From a virus, in the IMG/VR virus record IMGVR_UViG_3300011115_000569, positions 1 to 23,877 of that record: a stretch of 23,877 nucleotides of DNA; one strand, 5' to 3'. A program made the position numbers and the translations under genes. Below are positions 1-5,923 of this stretch, piece by piece; position 1 is the first letter of the stretch, and every line of letters begins with the position of its first letter. The notes under the pieces were generated by a model. It was not told the origin of the DNA and searched no databases. It saw only the letters and a list, made by a program, of their open reading frames with translations.

Positions 1-169
1 CTAAACCAGCCAGCATGTGTCTTTTAAGAGCTACATGCGCTGAACGGTGTACGAGTTCGCCACCCAACCAATACTCCACCCATGTGGTGGTTTCGTTATC
101 GTTGTCTATGGTTCCTTCCCGCTTGTCCAGCAAGGCTTCGTCCATCAGACCTTTGGTAGTTGTAATCAT
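1..169 (-). CDS. Small conserved phage protein, partial (C-terminus off window)
   Basis: At least 56 residues are visible, and the frame is still open at the left edge. The protein starts MITTTKGLMDE and continues through an acidic, Asn/Thr-rich stretch to a WVEYWLGGELVHRS segment. I recognise this pattern, from memory, as a short protein common in environmental phage structural operons; its function is unknown. Its ATG overlaps the TGA of the upstream gene (ATGA at 166-169), which implies translational coupling. No signal peptide or membrane segment is visible. The phage-operon assignment is secure, the function is not. Confidence 0.7.
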   Translation of the reverse strand, partial: MITTTKGLMDEALLDKREGTIDNDNETTTWVEYWLGGELVHRSAHVALKRHMLAGL

Positions 170-582
170 GGTAGCCTTATGAGTGCAGAAGTAGATGTGT
201 TAGCTGGCATAACAACTGTGAACGATGAGGTAGTGGTTTTGTCAGCGCCAAAGTCCAATACTGCCACTGATTTGTTGCTCTTAGATGAATTGTAAATTAA
301 CGCACCACGTGCTGTAAACGCACCTGTAGTCCAGACCACATTGCTAAAGTTTACAAAGGCTGTGGTGTCTGTAACACTGACAGATATGCCTGTCATTACC
401 TGACCCGCAGCGGTGTAGCCTGTGCCTGAAATCTCCCCGGTCGCTGTGTAAACGGTGGTAGCCGCCCCTATATCGGCATTGGCTGTGTACAGCGCCATAT
501 AGAAGGTGTCTGTGGAGAAATCATGCACCCCCTGAAGCAGTTGCTGCTTAAAGGATGTGGTCAGGGTCTGGGATATGCTCAT
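166..582 (-). CDS. Putative virion structural protein, beta-rich, 138 aa
   Basis: This 138-residue protein opens MSISQTLTTSFKQQLLQGVHDF. It continues with alternating Thr/Val/Ala-rich strands and a FTARGALIYN...VAVLDFG core. That pattern resembles, from memory, a family recurring next to adaptor and tail genes in environmental phages and usually annotated as a structural protein. The composition is typical of a beta-sandwich virion protein, rich in small and hydroxyl residues with no Cys or membrane segment. The start overlaps the stop of the upstream adaptor gene by an ATGA at 579-582. A tail or neck location is inferred only from position. No enzymatic motif is visible. Confidence 0.72.
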   Translation of the reverse strand: MSISQTLTTSFKQQLLQGVHDFSTDTFYMALYTANADIGAATTVYTATGEISGTGYTAAGQVMTGISVSVTDTTAFVNFSNVVWTTGAFTARGALIYNSSKSNKSVAVLDFGADKTTTSSFTVVMPANTSTSALIRLP

Positions 583-1241
583 GTTACTGGAACCCTAGCT
601 TGCCCACTGCGGTAGGCATCTTGGCGCTCTAAGCCATCGCCCAGACGTTTCAATTGGCCCATTGCCTCTTTGTACTTGCCATCATACAGGCCAATCATGT
701 CCTGCTCACCTTTCATGTAGGTGTAGGCTTCAACCAGTGTCCCATACAGAAGGGCGGGATCGTAGTTGTCACCAAGCCATGTGGTTGAAGCGGTAACAAT
801 AGATTCTGGGTAGTAGTAGTAATGAAGCTCCATGCTGTAGGCAGCGTCTGGAGTGGGGCCAAGAAGAAACGTAAGTTCTGTTGTGATAACACTAGATGCC
901 ACCGCTGGGCCAAACAGAGCGTAGAACTTGGGCGACCCGGTGGTTGTTGGCTTGGGGTACGCTTCCCTGATAAAGTTTACATCCTTGTTCAACAAAAATG
1001 TGTATGCGCCTGTGGTTGGGTCTATTGCTGCTAAAGAATACGAAGACAGGAAATCATCAGGACAAGCCAAATACTTGTTATTTGCGGTGGTGATGCCAGT
1101 TACATTCTTACGCAGTGCCGGAATCTGTACGGTGTTGTATATACGTTTTTCTGCCTGTGTGATAAACAAATTCATGTCCACAGTAGGAAAGGTGTTCTCC
1201 GTGTAGGAGGAGACCGCAGAAACCAACGCAGCGTAGTTCAT
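579..1241 (-). CDS. Head-tail adaptor (SU10-type adaptor family), 220 aa
   Basis: This 220-residue protein begins MNYAALVSAVSSYTENTF and contains an N-terminal helical block (FITQAEKRIYNTVQIPALRKN, residues 26-46). Next come a CPDDFLSSYSL strand region near residue 60, an LLGPTPDAAYSMELHYYYYPE segment (about 126-146) and a C-terminal helix ending RQDAYRSGQARVPVT. From memory this is the signature of the phage adaptor (SU10-like, gp4/gp11-type) proteins that dock under the portal and join head to tail. Length fits the family. It starts at an ATGA overlap with the preceding small gene. It should assemble as a ring at the capsid vertex. The family call is good; the exact ring position is inferred. 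Confidence 0.8.
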   Translation of the reverse strand: MNYAALVSAVSSYTENTFPTVDMNLFITQAEKRIYNTVQIPALRKNVTGITTANNKYLACPDDFLSSYSLAAIDPTTGAYTFLLNKDVNFIREAYPKPTTTGSPKFYALFGPAVASSVITTELTFLLGPTPDAAYSMELHYYYYPESIVTASTTWLGDNYDPALLYGTLVEAYTYMKGEQDMIGLYDGKYKEAMGQLKRLGDGLERQDAYRSGQARVPVT

Positions 1242-1474
1242 GCCATCGGGCCTCTTGCGGTGATGCCTTTAGTCGCCGCGCCGTTACCACGAGTTACAAG
1301 ACCTGATGTTTTTACACCGGGTTGTTCTCCGCTGGTGATGCGTCCAATCGAAGCACTGGCGTTGTTTAACATGCTCATGTCTTTACCCTTGCCGGGGTTA
1401 GCCTCGACCGTGACGGCCTTGCCAGACATGGTGTGGGGCTTTGCGTAAGCCGCTGCTTGTTTGTTGTTAATCAT
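1238..1474 (-). CDS. Small Gly/Ala/Lys-rich phage protein, 78 aa
   Basis: I place the start at MINNKQAAAYAKPHTMSGK, position 1474, because an ideal GGAGG lies 5 nt upstream. A GTG four codons earlier, at 1486, would overlap that ribosome-binding site. The protein is probably disordered and ends with PGVKTSGLVTRGNGAATKG and ARGPMA. I recognise this tail, from memory, in other phage operons beside the adaptor gene; its function is unknown. No catalytic motif, membrane helix or cysteine is present. The last codons overlap the adaptor start (ATGA). It belongs to the cluster of small basic proteins in this operon, possibly minor virion or packaged proteins. Confidence 0.72.
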   Translation of the reverse strand: MINNKQAAAYAKPHTMSGKAVTVEANPGKGKDMSMLNNASASIGRITSGEQPGVKTSGLVTRGNGAATKGITARGPMA

Positions 1475-1475
1475 C

Positions 1476-1664
1476 TTAGCCTCCACGACCAGATTTCTGG
1501 TTCATCACTTTAGCCATGCCACGACCGTATTTCATCATGTCCATATCGGTCTTGCCACCCTTGGCAAACTTGGTCATGGGTTTGCCGGGATGCATGGACT
1601 TCTCGTGCTTATGCACAGCCCCTGCCATCATCTTCTTGTCCTGCTTCAAATCTGCCTTATCCAT
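1476..1664 (-). CDS. Small Lys/Met-rich basic phage protein, 62 aa
   Basis: The chosen start, MDKADLKQDKKMM, is preceded by TAGGAG six nt upstream. An upstream in-frame Met at 1694 would add ten residues across that ribosome-binding site. The protein is strongly basic and Met/Lys/Gly-rich: HKHEKSMHPGKPMTKFAKGG, then MKYGRGMAKVMNQKSGRGG. This composition recurs in neighbouring genes (4583-5095 and 5105-5485), which share the KGG tags. It has no hydrophobic core, so it is probably intrinsically disordered and could bind nucleic acid or be packaged. Function unknown. Its TAA lies just before the ribosome-binding site and start of the next gene. Confidence 0.72.
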   Translation of the reverse strand: MDKADLKQDKKMMAGAVHKHEKSMHPGKPMTKFAKGGKTDMDMMKYGRGMAKVMNQKSGRGG

Positions 1665-1690
1665 ATAGACTCCTAAGTAATAATTGCATG

Positions 1691-2071
1691 TCACACTGTA
1701 ACTGAACCAAGTTCCAATTCTGCCACCAAATAATTTGGCGTTAGCCCGTCATCGTTTGACCTAGACCCGCCTACCGGGTTCCAATTCCACTGAAATATTC
1801 TGCTGCCTTCGCCCGGATATCCGTCTACCAACAGGCCAGAAGCGTAATAACTCAAGTCCCTGCGCGGCTCCCGTACGGCCTGTGGGTCATCTACCGGGTA
1901 CATCCCAAGCTGCAACTGAGGCTGATCCGGTGTCCAGCAGGTTGGGCACACCAGCAAGTTGTAGGTTTTGGTCTTGACAACTTCCTTTTTTAGTTCCTTC
2001 AGCTTGTAACGAAACCCACAACGGTCACATTCCGCTATCGCATTCTTACCTGACGCAAACCGGTTACCCAT
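1691..2071 (-). CDS. Zinc-ribbon virion-associated protein, 126 aa
   Basis: The N-terminal half is a four-cysteine zinc ribbon: Cys15-x2-Cys18 (ECDRCGFRYK) and Cys42-x2-Cys45 (VCPTCW). These are separated by a lysine-rich beta-hairpin. The C-terminal half runs [17 protein letters not shown], then SRIFQWNWNPVGG and SNDDGLTPNYLVAELELG, which I recall as conserved in environmental phages. There is no clear Shine-Dalgarno sequence. The ATG lies 2 nt after the upstream TAA, so reinitiation is likely. Codons for residues 52-67 are duplicated almost exactly at the end of the Gly/Gln-rich gene (3128-3175). The metal-binding call is strong; a role in the virion is inferred from position. Confidence 0.75.
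   Translation of the reverse strand: MGNRFASGKNAIAECDRCGFRYKLKELKKEVVKTKTYNLLVCPTCWTPDQPQLQLGMYPVDDPQAVREPRRDLSYYASGLLVDGYPGEGSRIFQWNWNPVGGSRSNDDGLTPNYLVAELELGSVTV
1869..1916. repeat. 48-bp duplication, copy in zinc-ribbon gene
   Basis: This stretch is identical to 3128-3175 except at one base (C at 1879, G at 3138). Both copies are read in the same frame on the minus strand and give [12 protein letters not shown](A/P)VRE. Here it lies in the middle of a long conserved-looking protein, so this copy is more likely the source. Confidence 0.93.
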
Positions 2072-2073
2072 GA

Positions 2074-2994
2074 TTAACTCATAAACATCTGGCGAGGCAC
2101 AAACCGAACTGCTGCTTTCTCTCGGTCTTCATCCTGCGCCAACTGCCAAGCCTCGTCATATTGAGCCTTCAACACCTGTAAACGCTCCATGCCGTTGGGC
2201 AACTTGAGCGCCAAGTAATAGGCTAACCCTGCTGCTACGCAAGGTATAAACCGGAACGGCACATCCATTGTGTCTGAGCCATCCCCGGCGTTTTGATTCC
2301 TACGCAGCCGCCAATAAACGAAGGTGTAGGTCTGGGAACCATCAGGGGTGGGCCAGACAGTCACTGCTGGAGGATTTGACACATAGACCACTGTGGCAGT
2401 TATATGCGTTGCTGCGGTGGTATTGGCTTGTCCTCTGGAGCAAGCTGTCAGGACATTGCCCACGATGTAACCGTAGTAGATGATCTCACTGTCTACCTTA
2501 ATGTAACCAGCAGCGGCAAGTCCTATGACTGAACTTAGGGTGATGGTGGTTGCTGTGGCGGTGACTGCGCCGTTGAGGGTCAGGGTTGTAGATGATGTTT
2601 GCCCTGAGTTGCGCTGCACCATGACCTGAATGGGTCTGGCTTGGGTTAGCTTGTTGGGTAGGGTAGCGTAGGTGCTGACGCTGATGCGGGTGATGGTCAG
2701 GTCTGCTTGGTTGGATGTTGAGTTGGCATCGGTGCGGATGACATGCTCAAGCAAGTCCACGGTATCTGTGGGTAGTGCATAGGTGTTTAAACCTTGAGTC
2801 AGGGTGAATGATCCCTGCTCAATTGTCCACATGTTGATGCCCCGGTTGGCCCAATCCGCAAACATGATGTTCAGGGATCGCCGTGCAGTACGCATGTCAT
2901 AGCCGGAACGAAGCTCAGAACCCGCACGTTCAAATGCGTCTTCTATGACTTCACTCAAGTCCATGTCGAAGGTTGCTACGCCCGAAGTTGTCAT
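2074..2994 (-). CDS. Phage adaptor/neck protein with inserted beta domain, 306 aa
   Basis: The N-terminal helices (SEVIEDAFERAGSELRSGYD, residues 14-33, then TARRSLNIMFADWANRG, 36-52) and the YALPTDTVDLLEHVIR segment match, from memory, adaptor-type neck proteins of environmental phages. The C-terminal part does too: VTVWPTPDGS, then DVPFRFIPCVAAGLAYYLA, then DEDREKAAVRFVPRQ. Between them, residues about 135-206 form an extra Thr-rich beta segment with YIKVDSEIIYYG and CSRGQANTTAATH. This resembles the TRG...TTAA.H modules of phage tail and collar proteins and looks like a domain insertion. The ATG at 2994 lies inside a 22-bp duplicated junction (2991-3012). It probably builds the head-tail connector with the 220-aa adaptor. 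Confidence 0.72.
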   Translation of the reverse strand: MTTSGVATFDMDLSEVIEDAFERAGSELRSGYDMRTARRSLNIMFADWANRGINMWTIEQGSFTLTQGLNTYALPTDTVDLLEHVIRTDANSTSNQADLTITRISVSTYATLPNKLTQARPIQVMVQRNSGQTSSTTLTLNGAVTATATTITLSSVIGLAAAGYIKVDSEIIYYGYIVGNVLTACSRGQANTTAATHITATVVYVSNPPAVTVWPTPDGSQTYTFVYWRLRRNQNAGDGSDTMDVPFRFIPCVAAGLAYYLALKLPNGMERLQVLKAQYDEAWQLAQDEDREKAAVRFVPRQMFMS

Positions 2995-3012
2995 TATCTA
3001 AACCCTGTTGTT
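2991..3012. repeat. 22-bp junction repeat, copy at start of adaptor gene
   Basis: This matches 4062-4083 with one mismatch (T at 3008, C at 4079). Both copies cover the start codon of a minus-strand gene and the codons ending the gene before it. The two copies flank the Gly/Gln-rich gene and the broken micro-gene as a direct repeat. Confidence 0.88.
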
Positions 3013-3106
3013 CAAGAGAAGCAGGTCATAGCAAACCTGTTGAATGCGTAGGCATTGCGTTGTCCTTCATCATATAGTCAATTTGCTGAGGCAAGATTTT
3101 CATCAT
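2998..3106 (-). pseudogene. Possible frameshifted micro-gene between Q-rich and adaptor genes
   Basis: Two nt after the Q-rich gene's TAA, an ATGATG starts MMKILPQQIDYMMKDNAMP, which stops after 26 residues at 3026. In the next frame the same DNA reads RIQQVCYDLLLLNNRV and stops at 2998. That segment looks like real protein and abuts the next gene, but it has no start of its own because a TGA lies upstream at 3067-3069. A single indel between about 3048 and 3066 would join the two halves into one protein of roughly 35 residues. I do not recognise the product. It may be a broken gene, a sequencing error, or a 26-aa peptide followed by spacer. Confidence 0.35.
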
Positions 3107-3108
3107 TC

Positions 3109-4065
3109 TTAGTGGGGGCGCAAAAATTCCCGTACGGGCTGTGGGTCATCTACCGGGTACATCCCAAGCTGCAACCTTGGCGACGGGCTGGGTAGCGGTT
3201 GTAGAACTTGTGGTGTGGACGCTAAAGCTTCATCTGGTACTCTACGTTGCTGCGGTTGAGGTGGGCCATACGGATTCTGCATTTGATACGGACTGTATTG
3301 CTGTGGTTGTCTATACCCGCCTTGTTGACCGTAGCCACCCATACCGCCATAGCCTTGCTGCTGACCATAGCCACCCATACCGCCTTGACGACCATAGCCT
3401 TGTTGCTGTCCGTAGCCTCCATAGCCCTGTTGCTGTCCGTAGCCTTGTTGCTGTCCGTAGCCCCCGTAGCCCTGTTGCTGTTCGTAGCCTTGTTGCTGTC
3501 CGTAGCCTCCGTAGCCTTGTGGTTGTCCATAGCCGTCATAACCTTGCTGTTGCCCGTAGCCGCCGTAGCCACCTTGCTGTCCGTAACCACCTTGTTGACC
3601 ATAGCCTTGTTGTTGACCATAGCCCCCATAACCACCTTGCTGTCCATACCCACCCATACCACCTTGTTGACCATAGCCTTGTTGTTGACCATAACCACCA
3701 AATCCTTGCTGTCCATAGCCCTGCTGTTGACCGTAACCTTGCTGTTGACCGTAGCCACCAAAACCCTGTTGTCCGTAGCCACCTTGTGGATTAAAGTTTT
3801 GTTGCCCATAGCCACCAAAACCTTGTTGCTGACCAAACCCACCTTGTTGACCAAAGCTTTGTTGTTGTTGTTGTCCAAAACCACCAAACCCACCTTGTTG
3901 ACCAAAGCCACCTTGTTGACCAAAGCCACCTTGTTGACCAAAGCCGCCCATGCCGCCCTGTTGTCCAAAACCAAAGTTTTGTTGCGGCTGCTGCTGTTGA
4001 CCAAAGCCACCTTGCTGTGGTTGCTGTTGATCAAACCCCGACCTTGGTTTTTCAAATGTTTTCAT
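3109..4065 (-). CDS. Gly/Gln/Tyr-rich repeat protein (prion-like low-complexity), 318 aa
   Basis: Residues about 19-253 are almost entirely Gly, Gln, Tyr and Phe in short repeats. The first third uses GFGQQG units; from about residue 86 the units become GYGQQQ, often spaced by a second GY. Occasional M, R, D or E residues interrupt. The charged N-terminus is [12 protein letters not shown]. The C-terminal tail (about 254-318) is Pro/Gln-rich and ends [21 protein letters not shown], a copy of part of the zinc-ribbon protein. The composition resembles eukaryotic FUS/EWS-type low-complexity domains, but no homology is implied. Its start overlaps the preceding stop (TAATG). It lies in the virion operon, so a structural or packaged role is plausible but inferred. 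Repeat slippage could change its length. Confidence 0.82.
   Translation of the reverse strand: MKTFEKPRSGFDQQQPQQGGFGQQQQPQQNFGFGQQGGMGGFGQQGGFGQQGGFGQQGGFGGFGQQQQQSFGQQGGFGQQQGFGGYGQQNFNPQGGYGQQGFGGYGQQQGYGQQQGYGQQGFGGYGQQQGYGQQGGMGGYGQQGGYGGYGQQQGYGQQGGYGQQGGYGGYGQQQGYDGYGQPQGYGGYGQQQGYEQQQGYGGYGQQQGYGQQQGYGGYGQQQGYGRQGGMGGYGQQQGYGGMGGYGQQGGYRQPQQYSPYQMQNPYGPPQPQQRRVPDEALASTPQVLQPLPSPSPRLQLGMYPVDDPQPVREFLRPH
3128..3175. repeat. 48-bp duplication, copy at the 3' end of the Q-rich gene
   Basis: This is the second copy of 1869-1916 (47 of 48 bases match). Here it forms the extreme C-terminus of the low-complexity protein, just before FLRPH and the stop. It looks like a fused fragment of the zinc-ribbon gene. 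Confidence 0.93.
3307..4011. repeat. Coding minisatellite (GFGQQ/GYGQQ units)
   Basis: The DNA consists of short tandem units, best seen at about 3890-3945. There an 18-bp unit encoding GFGQQG on the minus strand recurs with almost no change. Elsewhere units of 12-18 bp alternate. Because the units have few stop codons in any frame, long false reading frames appear on both strands here. Confidence 0.85.
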
Positions 4066-4083
4066 TATCTAAACCCTGCTGTT
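4062..4083. repeat. 22-bp junction repeat, copy at start of Q-rich gene
   Basis: This matches 2991-3012 with one mismatch. On the minus strand it encodes the AGFR end of the upstream gene and the TAATG overlap that starts the Q-rich gene. With 2991-3012 it flanks the Q-rich gene in direct orientation. Confidence 0.88.
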
Positions 4084-4298
4084 TTCTTTGCTATGCTTTT
4101 AGGTTGCGCTACAAACTGTTTTCCACTGGCTTTACCTGCTCGTTTGGCTTTGGTTGTCGCAGCGTACTCAGCACTGCTAAGACTTTTAATCGCCGCTTCC
4201 GGCAGGTATCTTTCACCCGTCTTACTCGACGGTTTACCAGACTTGGTGCGCCATTTCTGGTCACCCCAGTTCTTTAGGGACTGCTGCGGCGGTTTCAA
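4065..4298 (-). CDS. Small basic phage protein, possibly DUF5872-like, 77 aa
   Basis: The protein has a [23 protein letters not shown] block, an [20 protein letters not shown] helix and a [14 protein letters not shown] tail. From memory this pattern recurs in phages and large viruses as a small domain of unknown function; I believe it is DUF5872 but cannot confirm. The start is TTG at 4298, with no internal ATG. It overlaps the previous TGA as TTGA, so translation is probably coupled. The protein is strongly basic with no cysteine or membrane segment. Function unknown; nucleic-acid contact in the virion or host is a guess from charge alone. Confidence 0.75.
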   Translation of the reverse strand: MKPPQQSLKNWGDQKWRTKSGKPSSKTGERYLPEAAIKSLSSAEYAATTKAKRAGKASGKQFVAQPKSIAKKTAGFR

Positions 4299-4582
4299 TC
4301 TCGGTAGCCCCCGCCAGCATCTTTATATCGTTTAGCCATCAACTGGGCTTTTCTGGCTGACCATTCCCCAGCGCCTGTACCCTGCACAGCGGCGGCTTTT
4401 ATGCTGTTAAAAATCCGTTTACGCAGATCAGGTTTGGTGTAGTTGCCAGCTTCATTGACCTTCGACTTCACCTCCCCACCCTCGGCATACTGCGTAAAGT
4501 CCGTGTCATCACGGCGCTTCTTGCGCTTGCCAGTGGGCATCTTGTTAGGGTCAATGGCCCCCATACCTCTGCTTGCTCTCAT
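4295..4582 (-). CDS. Small conserved phage protein, 95 aa
   Basis: It begins MRASRGMGAIDPNKMP and has a basic KRKKRRDD patch and a short YAEGGEVKSKVNEAGNYTKP motif. The helical C-terminal block is LRKRIFNSIKAAA, followed by [23 protein letters not shown] recognise the SKVNEAGNYTKP and WSARKAQ.LAK.YK pattern from memory as common in environmental phages, function unknown. The start directly follows the upstream stop (TAAATG) and the end overlaps the TTG start of the next gene, so all three are probably translated in series. Nothing suggests an enzyme. Confidence 0.78.
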   Translation of the reverse strand: MRASRGMGAIDPNKMPTGKRKKRRDDTDFTQYAEGGEVKSKVNEAGNYTKPDLRKRIFNSIKAAAVQGTGAGEWSARKAQLMAKRYKDAGGGYRD

Positions 4583-5095
4583 TTAGCACATCCGTCCACG
4601 GGTCTTACCCCGTTGGGCTATACCGTCACCTCGGCTGGATGCTGAGACTGTGCCCCCTTTTGCTTTTGTTACTGGCGGCGCGGTAAAGTCGTCAAATTCT
4701 TTCTGTTTTTGTGCATTCAGTTCTCGCATTAACCTTGCTCCCTCTTGGGGAGAAACAACACCATCTTTCGGTATTGATAGTCGAGGTGCAACGGAGGCTG
4801 ATGGCGCTAACCTACGAACTTGTGCCGCATTGGCGGGGTTTTCTTTTTGGTACTGCCGCATAATCCGGTCAACTATAGCCTGCCCATCGGCCTCCTGCTG
4901 TTTCGCAGTATCGCCACCCCCAGCCATTTTTTTAATCATGCCACCACGTTTCTTAGCAACTTCCGGATCCATCGGGGGCTGACCCATTTCAGCGGTATAA
5001 ATACCAGCGTTTTGTTTGCGCTCGTAGTCAGCAAGTTGTTTGGCTGTTGGGCCACCCTGTTTACCGCGCCCCGCGCCTGCCGTTTGTGCTGCCAT
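4583..5095 (-). CDS. Hypothetical phage protein with KGG tags, 170 aa
   Basis: This 170-residue protein is largely polar and probably disordered. An Ala/Gly-rich N-terminus (MAAQTAGAGRGKQGG) is followed by KKRGGMIKKMAGGGD. A helical middle (QAIVDRIMRQYQKENPANAAQVRRL, then EGARLMRELNAQKQKEFDDF) precedes the basic tail KAKGGTVSASSRGDGIAQ and RGKTRGRMC. From memory the RGDGIAQRGKTRG ending is shared by many phage proteins. A strong TAGGAG lies nine nt upstream of the ATG. KGG and KKGG motifs are shared with the next gene upstream and with 1476-1664. Function unknown. Confidence 0.72.
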   Translation of the reverse strand: MAAQTAGAGRGKQGGPTAKQLADYERKQNAGIYTAEMGQPPMDPEVAKKRGGMIKKMAGGGDTAKQQEADGQAIVDRIMRQYQKENPANAAQVRRLAPSASVAPRLSIPKDGVVSPQEGARLMRELNAQKQKEFDDFTAPPVTKAKGGTVSASSRGDGIAQRGKTRGRMC

Positions 5096-5104
5096 GACGT
5101 TCTC

Positions 5105-5485
5105 CTAGCAGGCCATGCCGCCCTTGTTCATCTTGATTTGTGTGGCTTTGGTTTTGCCTTTGGAGGCAACACCATCAGCAGCACGGACAAAACCGCCAGT
5201 TGCCATCTTGGTCATACCACCTTTTTTCATACCCATCATTTGTTTTTTGTCAGATGCCATGTCGGCTTTGGAGCCTTCTTGCATACCTTTTTTCTTAGCC
5301 ATCATTGCCATGAAACCGGGGTTCATTTTCGTAGCCATATCACCACCTTTTGAGAAAGATTTGCCTTTGTCGGCGTTAGAGAAATCCTTACCCACGGACT
5401 GTGGGATACCTACCTTTTTGGCAAAGCCCGGATTGTGAGCTATTGCCTCCATGAAATTGTGCTGTTTTTTGCTGGAGCTTGGCAT
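5105..5485 (-). CDS. Small Lys/Met/Gly-rich phage protein, 126 aa
   Basis: The N-terminal 40 residues look folded: MPSSSKKQHNFMEAIAHNP, then FAKKVGIPQSVGKDFSNADK. This resembles, distantly and from memory, short MP.SKKQ..FM proteins of cyanophages and pelagiphages (DUF3008-type). The remainder is low complexity: MATKMNPGFMAMMAKKKGMQ, MMGMKKGGMTKMATGG and a MNKGGMAC end. The many Met residues may come from repeat expansion of Met-Lys-Gly units. The ATG follows directly on the TAA of the displaced gene fragment at 5486-5560. Function unknown; a minor virion component is possible given its location. Confidence 0.72.
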   Translation of the reverse strand: MPSSSKKQHNFMEAIAHNPGFAKKVGIPQSVGKDFSNADKGKSFSKGGDMATKMNPGFMAMMAKKKGMQEGSKADMASDKKQMMGMKKGGMTKMATGGFVRAADGVASKGKTKATQIKMNKGGMAC

Positions 5486-5560
5486 TTAGCATTTCCATCT
5501 TGCAAGAGCCGCTGCTTTGCGGGTTGGTTTGCTTTTTTCGTCTTTCATCGGCCCGGGCAT
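5486..5560 (-). pseudogene. Detached C-terminal fragment of a DUF6321-like gene
   Basis: The frame reads MPGPMKDEKSKPTRKAAALA, then RWKC and stop. This closely matches, from memory, the usual end of the DUF6321-type phage proteins (...GPMKDE.GKPTRKALAL..W.C). Yet the adjacent gene 5678-5923 already has its own complete end, QRWKC. The frame is open upstream only to a TAA at 5657-5659, with no plausible start other than the internal ATG at 5560. I read it as the original 3' end of the gene, or of a second copy, cut off by an insertion that left the NUMOD4 fragment next door. It could still be translated as a 24-aa peptide. Confidence 0.5.
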
Positions 5561-5598
5561 AAATTGCCCCGATATGGGGTCTCGTGGGTTTGGGGTTG

Positions 5599-5676
5599 TT
5601 ACGCAGGGGTGTATCCGACCCTGCCAAGGTTGCTCACTTGATACCGCCCCTCGTAGTTACGAATGTTGGCCCACAT
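5599..5676 (-). pseudogene. Truncated NUMOD4 (HNH homing endonuclease) remnant
   Basis: The 25-residue frame reads MWANIRNYEGRYQVSNLGRV, then GYTPA and stop. W..I..YEG.Y.VSNLGRV is the diagnostic NUMOD4 motif, found at the N-terminus of phage HNH homing endonucleases. The rest of NUMOD4 and the whole HNH nuclease domain are missing, and no frame downstream supplies H-N-H residues. The ATG is coupled to the preceding gene's stop (TGAAATG). This is most likely what is left of a free-standing homing endonuclease after a deletion. Confidence 0.68.
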
Positions 5677-5677
5677 T

Positions 5678-5923
5678 TCAACATTTCCATCTTTGCATTG
5701 ATGCTCTTGCACGGCTACCCTTTTCAGATTTTTCTGCAATAGGGGCCATTCTAGCGCAAAACGAATCTTTGCGGGGGCCACCTTGGGGCTGGGGAGCCTT
5801 GAGGTTGCTGCCCGTTGCCGCGTTATATTTGGCTCTACCTTTGGCAGTCAGGCCAGCACCCTGAGAGATCGGTAGCTTCTCGCCCCGACCAACAGAGAGA
5901 GCCGGGCCTTTTTTCTTAGCCAT
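5678..5923 (-). CDS. DUF6321-like small basic phage protein, 81 aa
   Basis: The protein MAKKKGPALSVGRGEKLPIS continues GAGLTAKGRAKYNAATGSNL, and then has a RKDSFCARM motif near residue 51. I recognise this pattern, from memory, as a small conserved phage and viral domain (DUF6321-type) of unknown function. The usual end of the family, ...ARRWKC, is present here as SMQRWKC, so the gene appears intact. A second, different family-like ending lies downstream at 5486-5560. Its ATGGCTAA overlaps the stop of the upstream gene. The two cysteines (in FCARM and at the C-terminus) are typical of the family. The role is unknown. Confidence 0.75.
   Translation of the reverse strand: MAKKKGPALSVGRGEKLPISQGAGLTAKGRAKYNAATGSNLKAPQPQGGPRKDSFCARMAPIAEKSEKGSRARASMQRWKC

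Noticed and set aside
3141-4335. Long alternative reading frames across the Gly/Gln repeat (both strands)
   Set aside because: The repeat units lack stops in several frames. These frames give simple Leu/Val/His- or Asn/Lys-rich strings, lack ribosome-binding sites, and conflict with the neat operon on the minus strand.
5388-5627. 79-codon frame near the NUMOD4 scar
   Set aside because: It needs a TTG start without a ribosome-binding site, overlaps the 126-aa gene, and shows no HNH or other motif.
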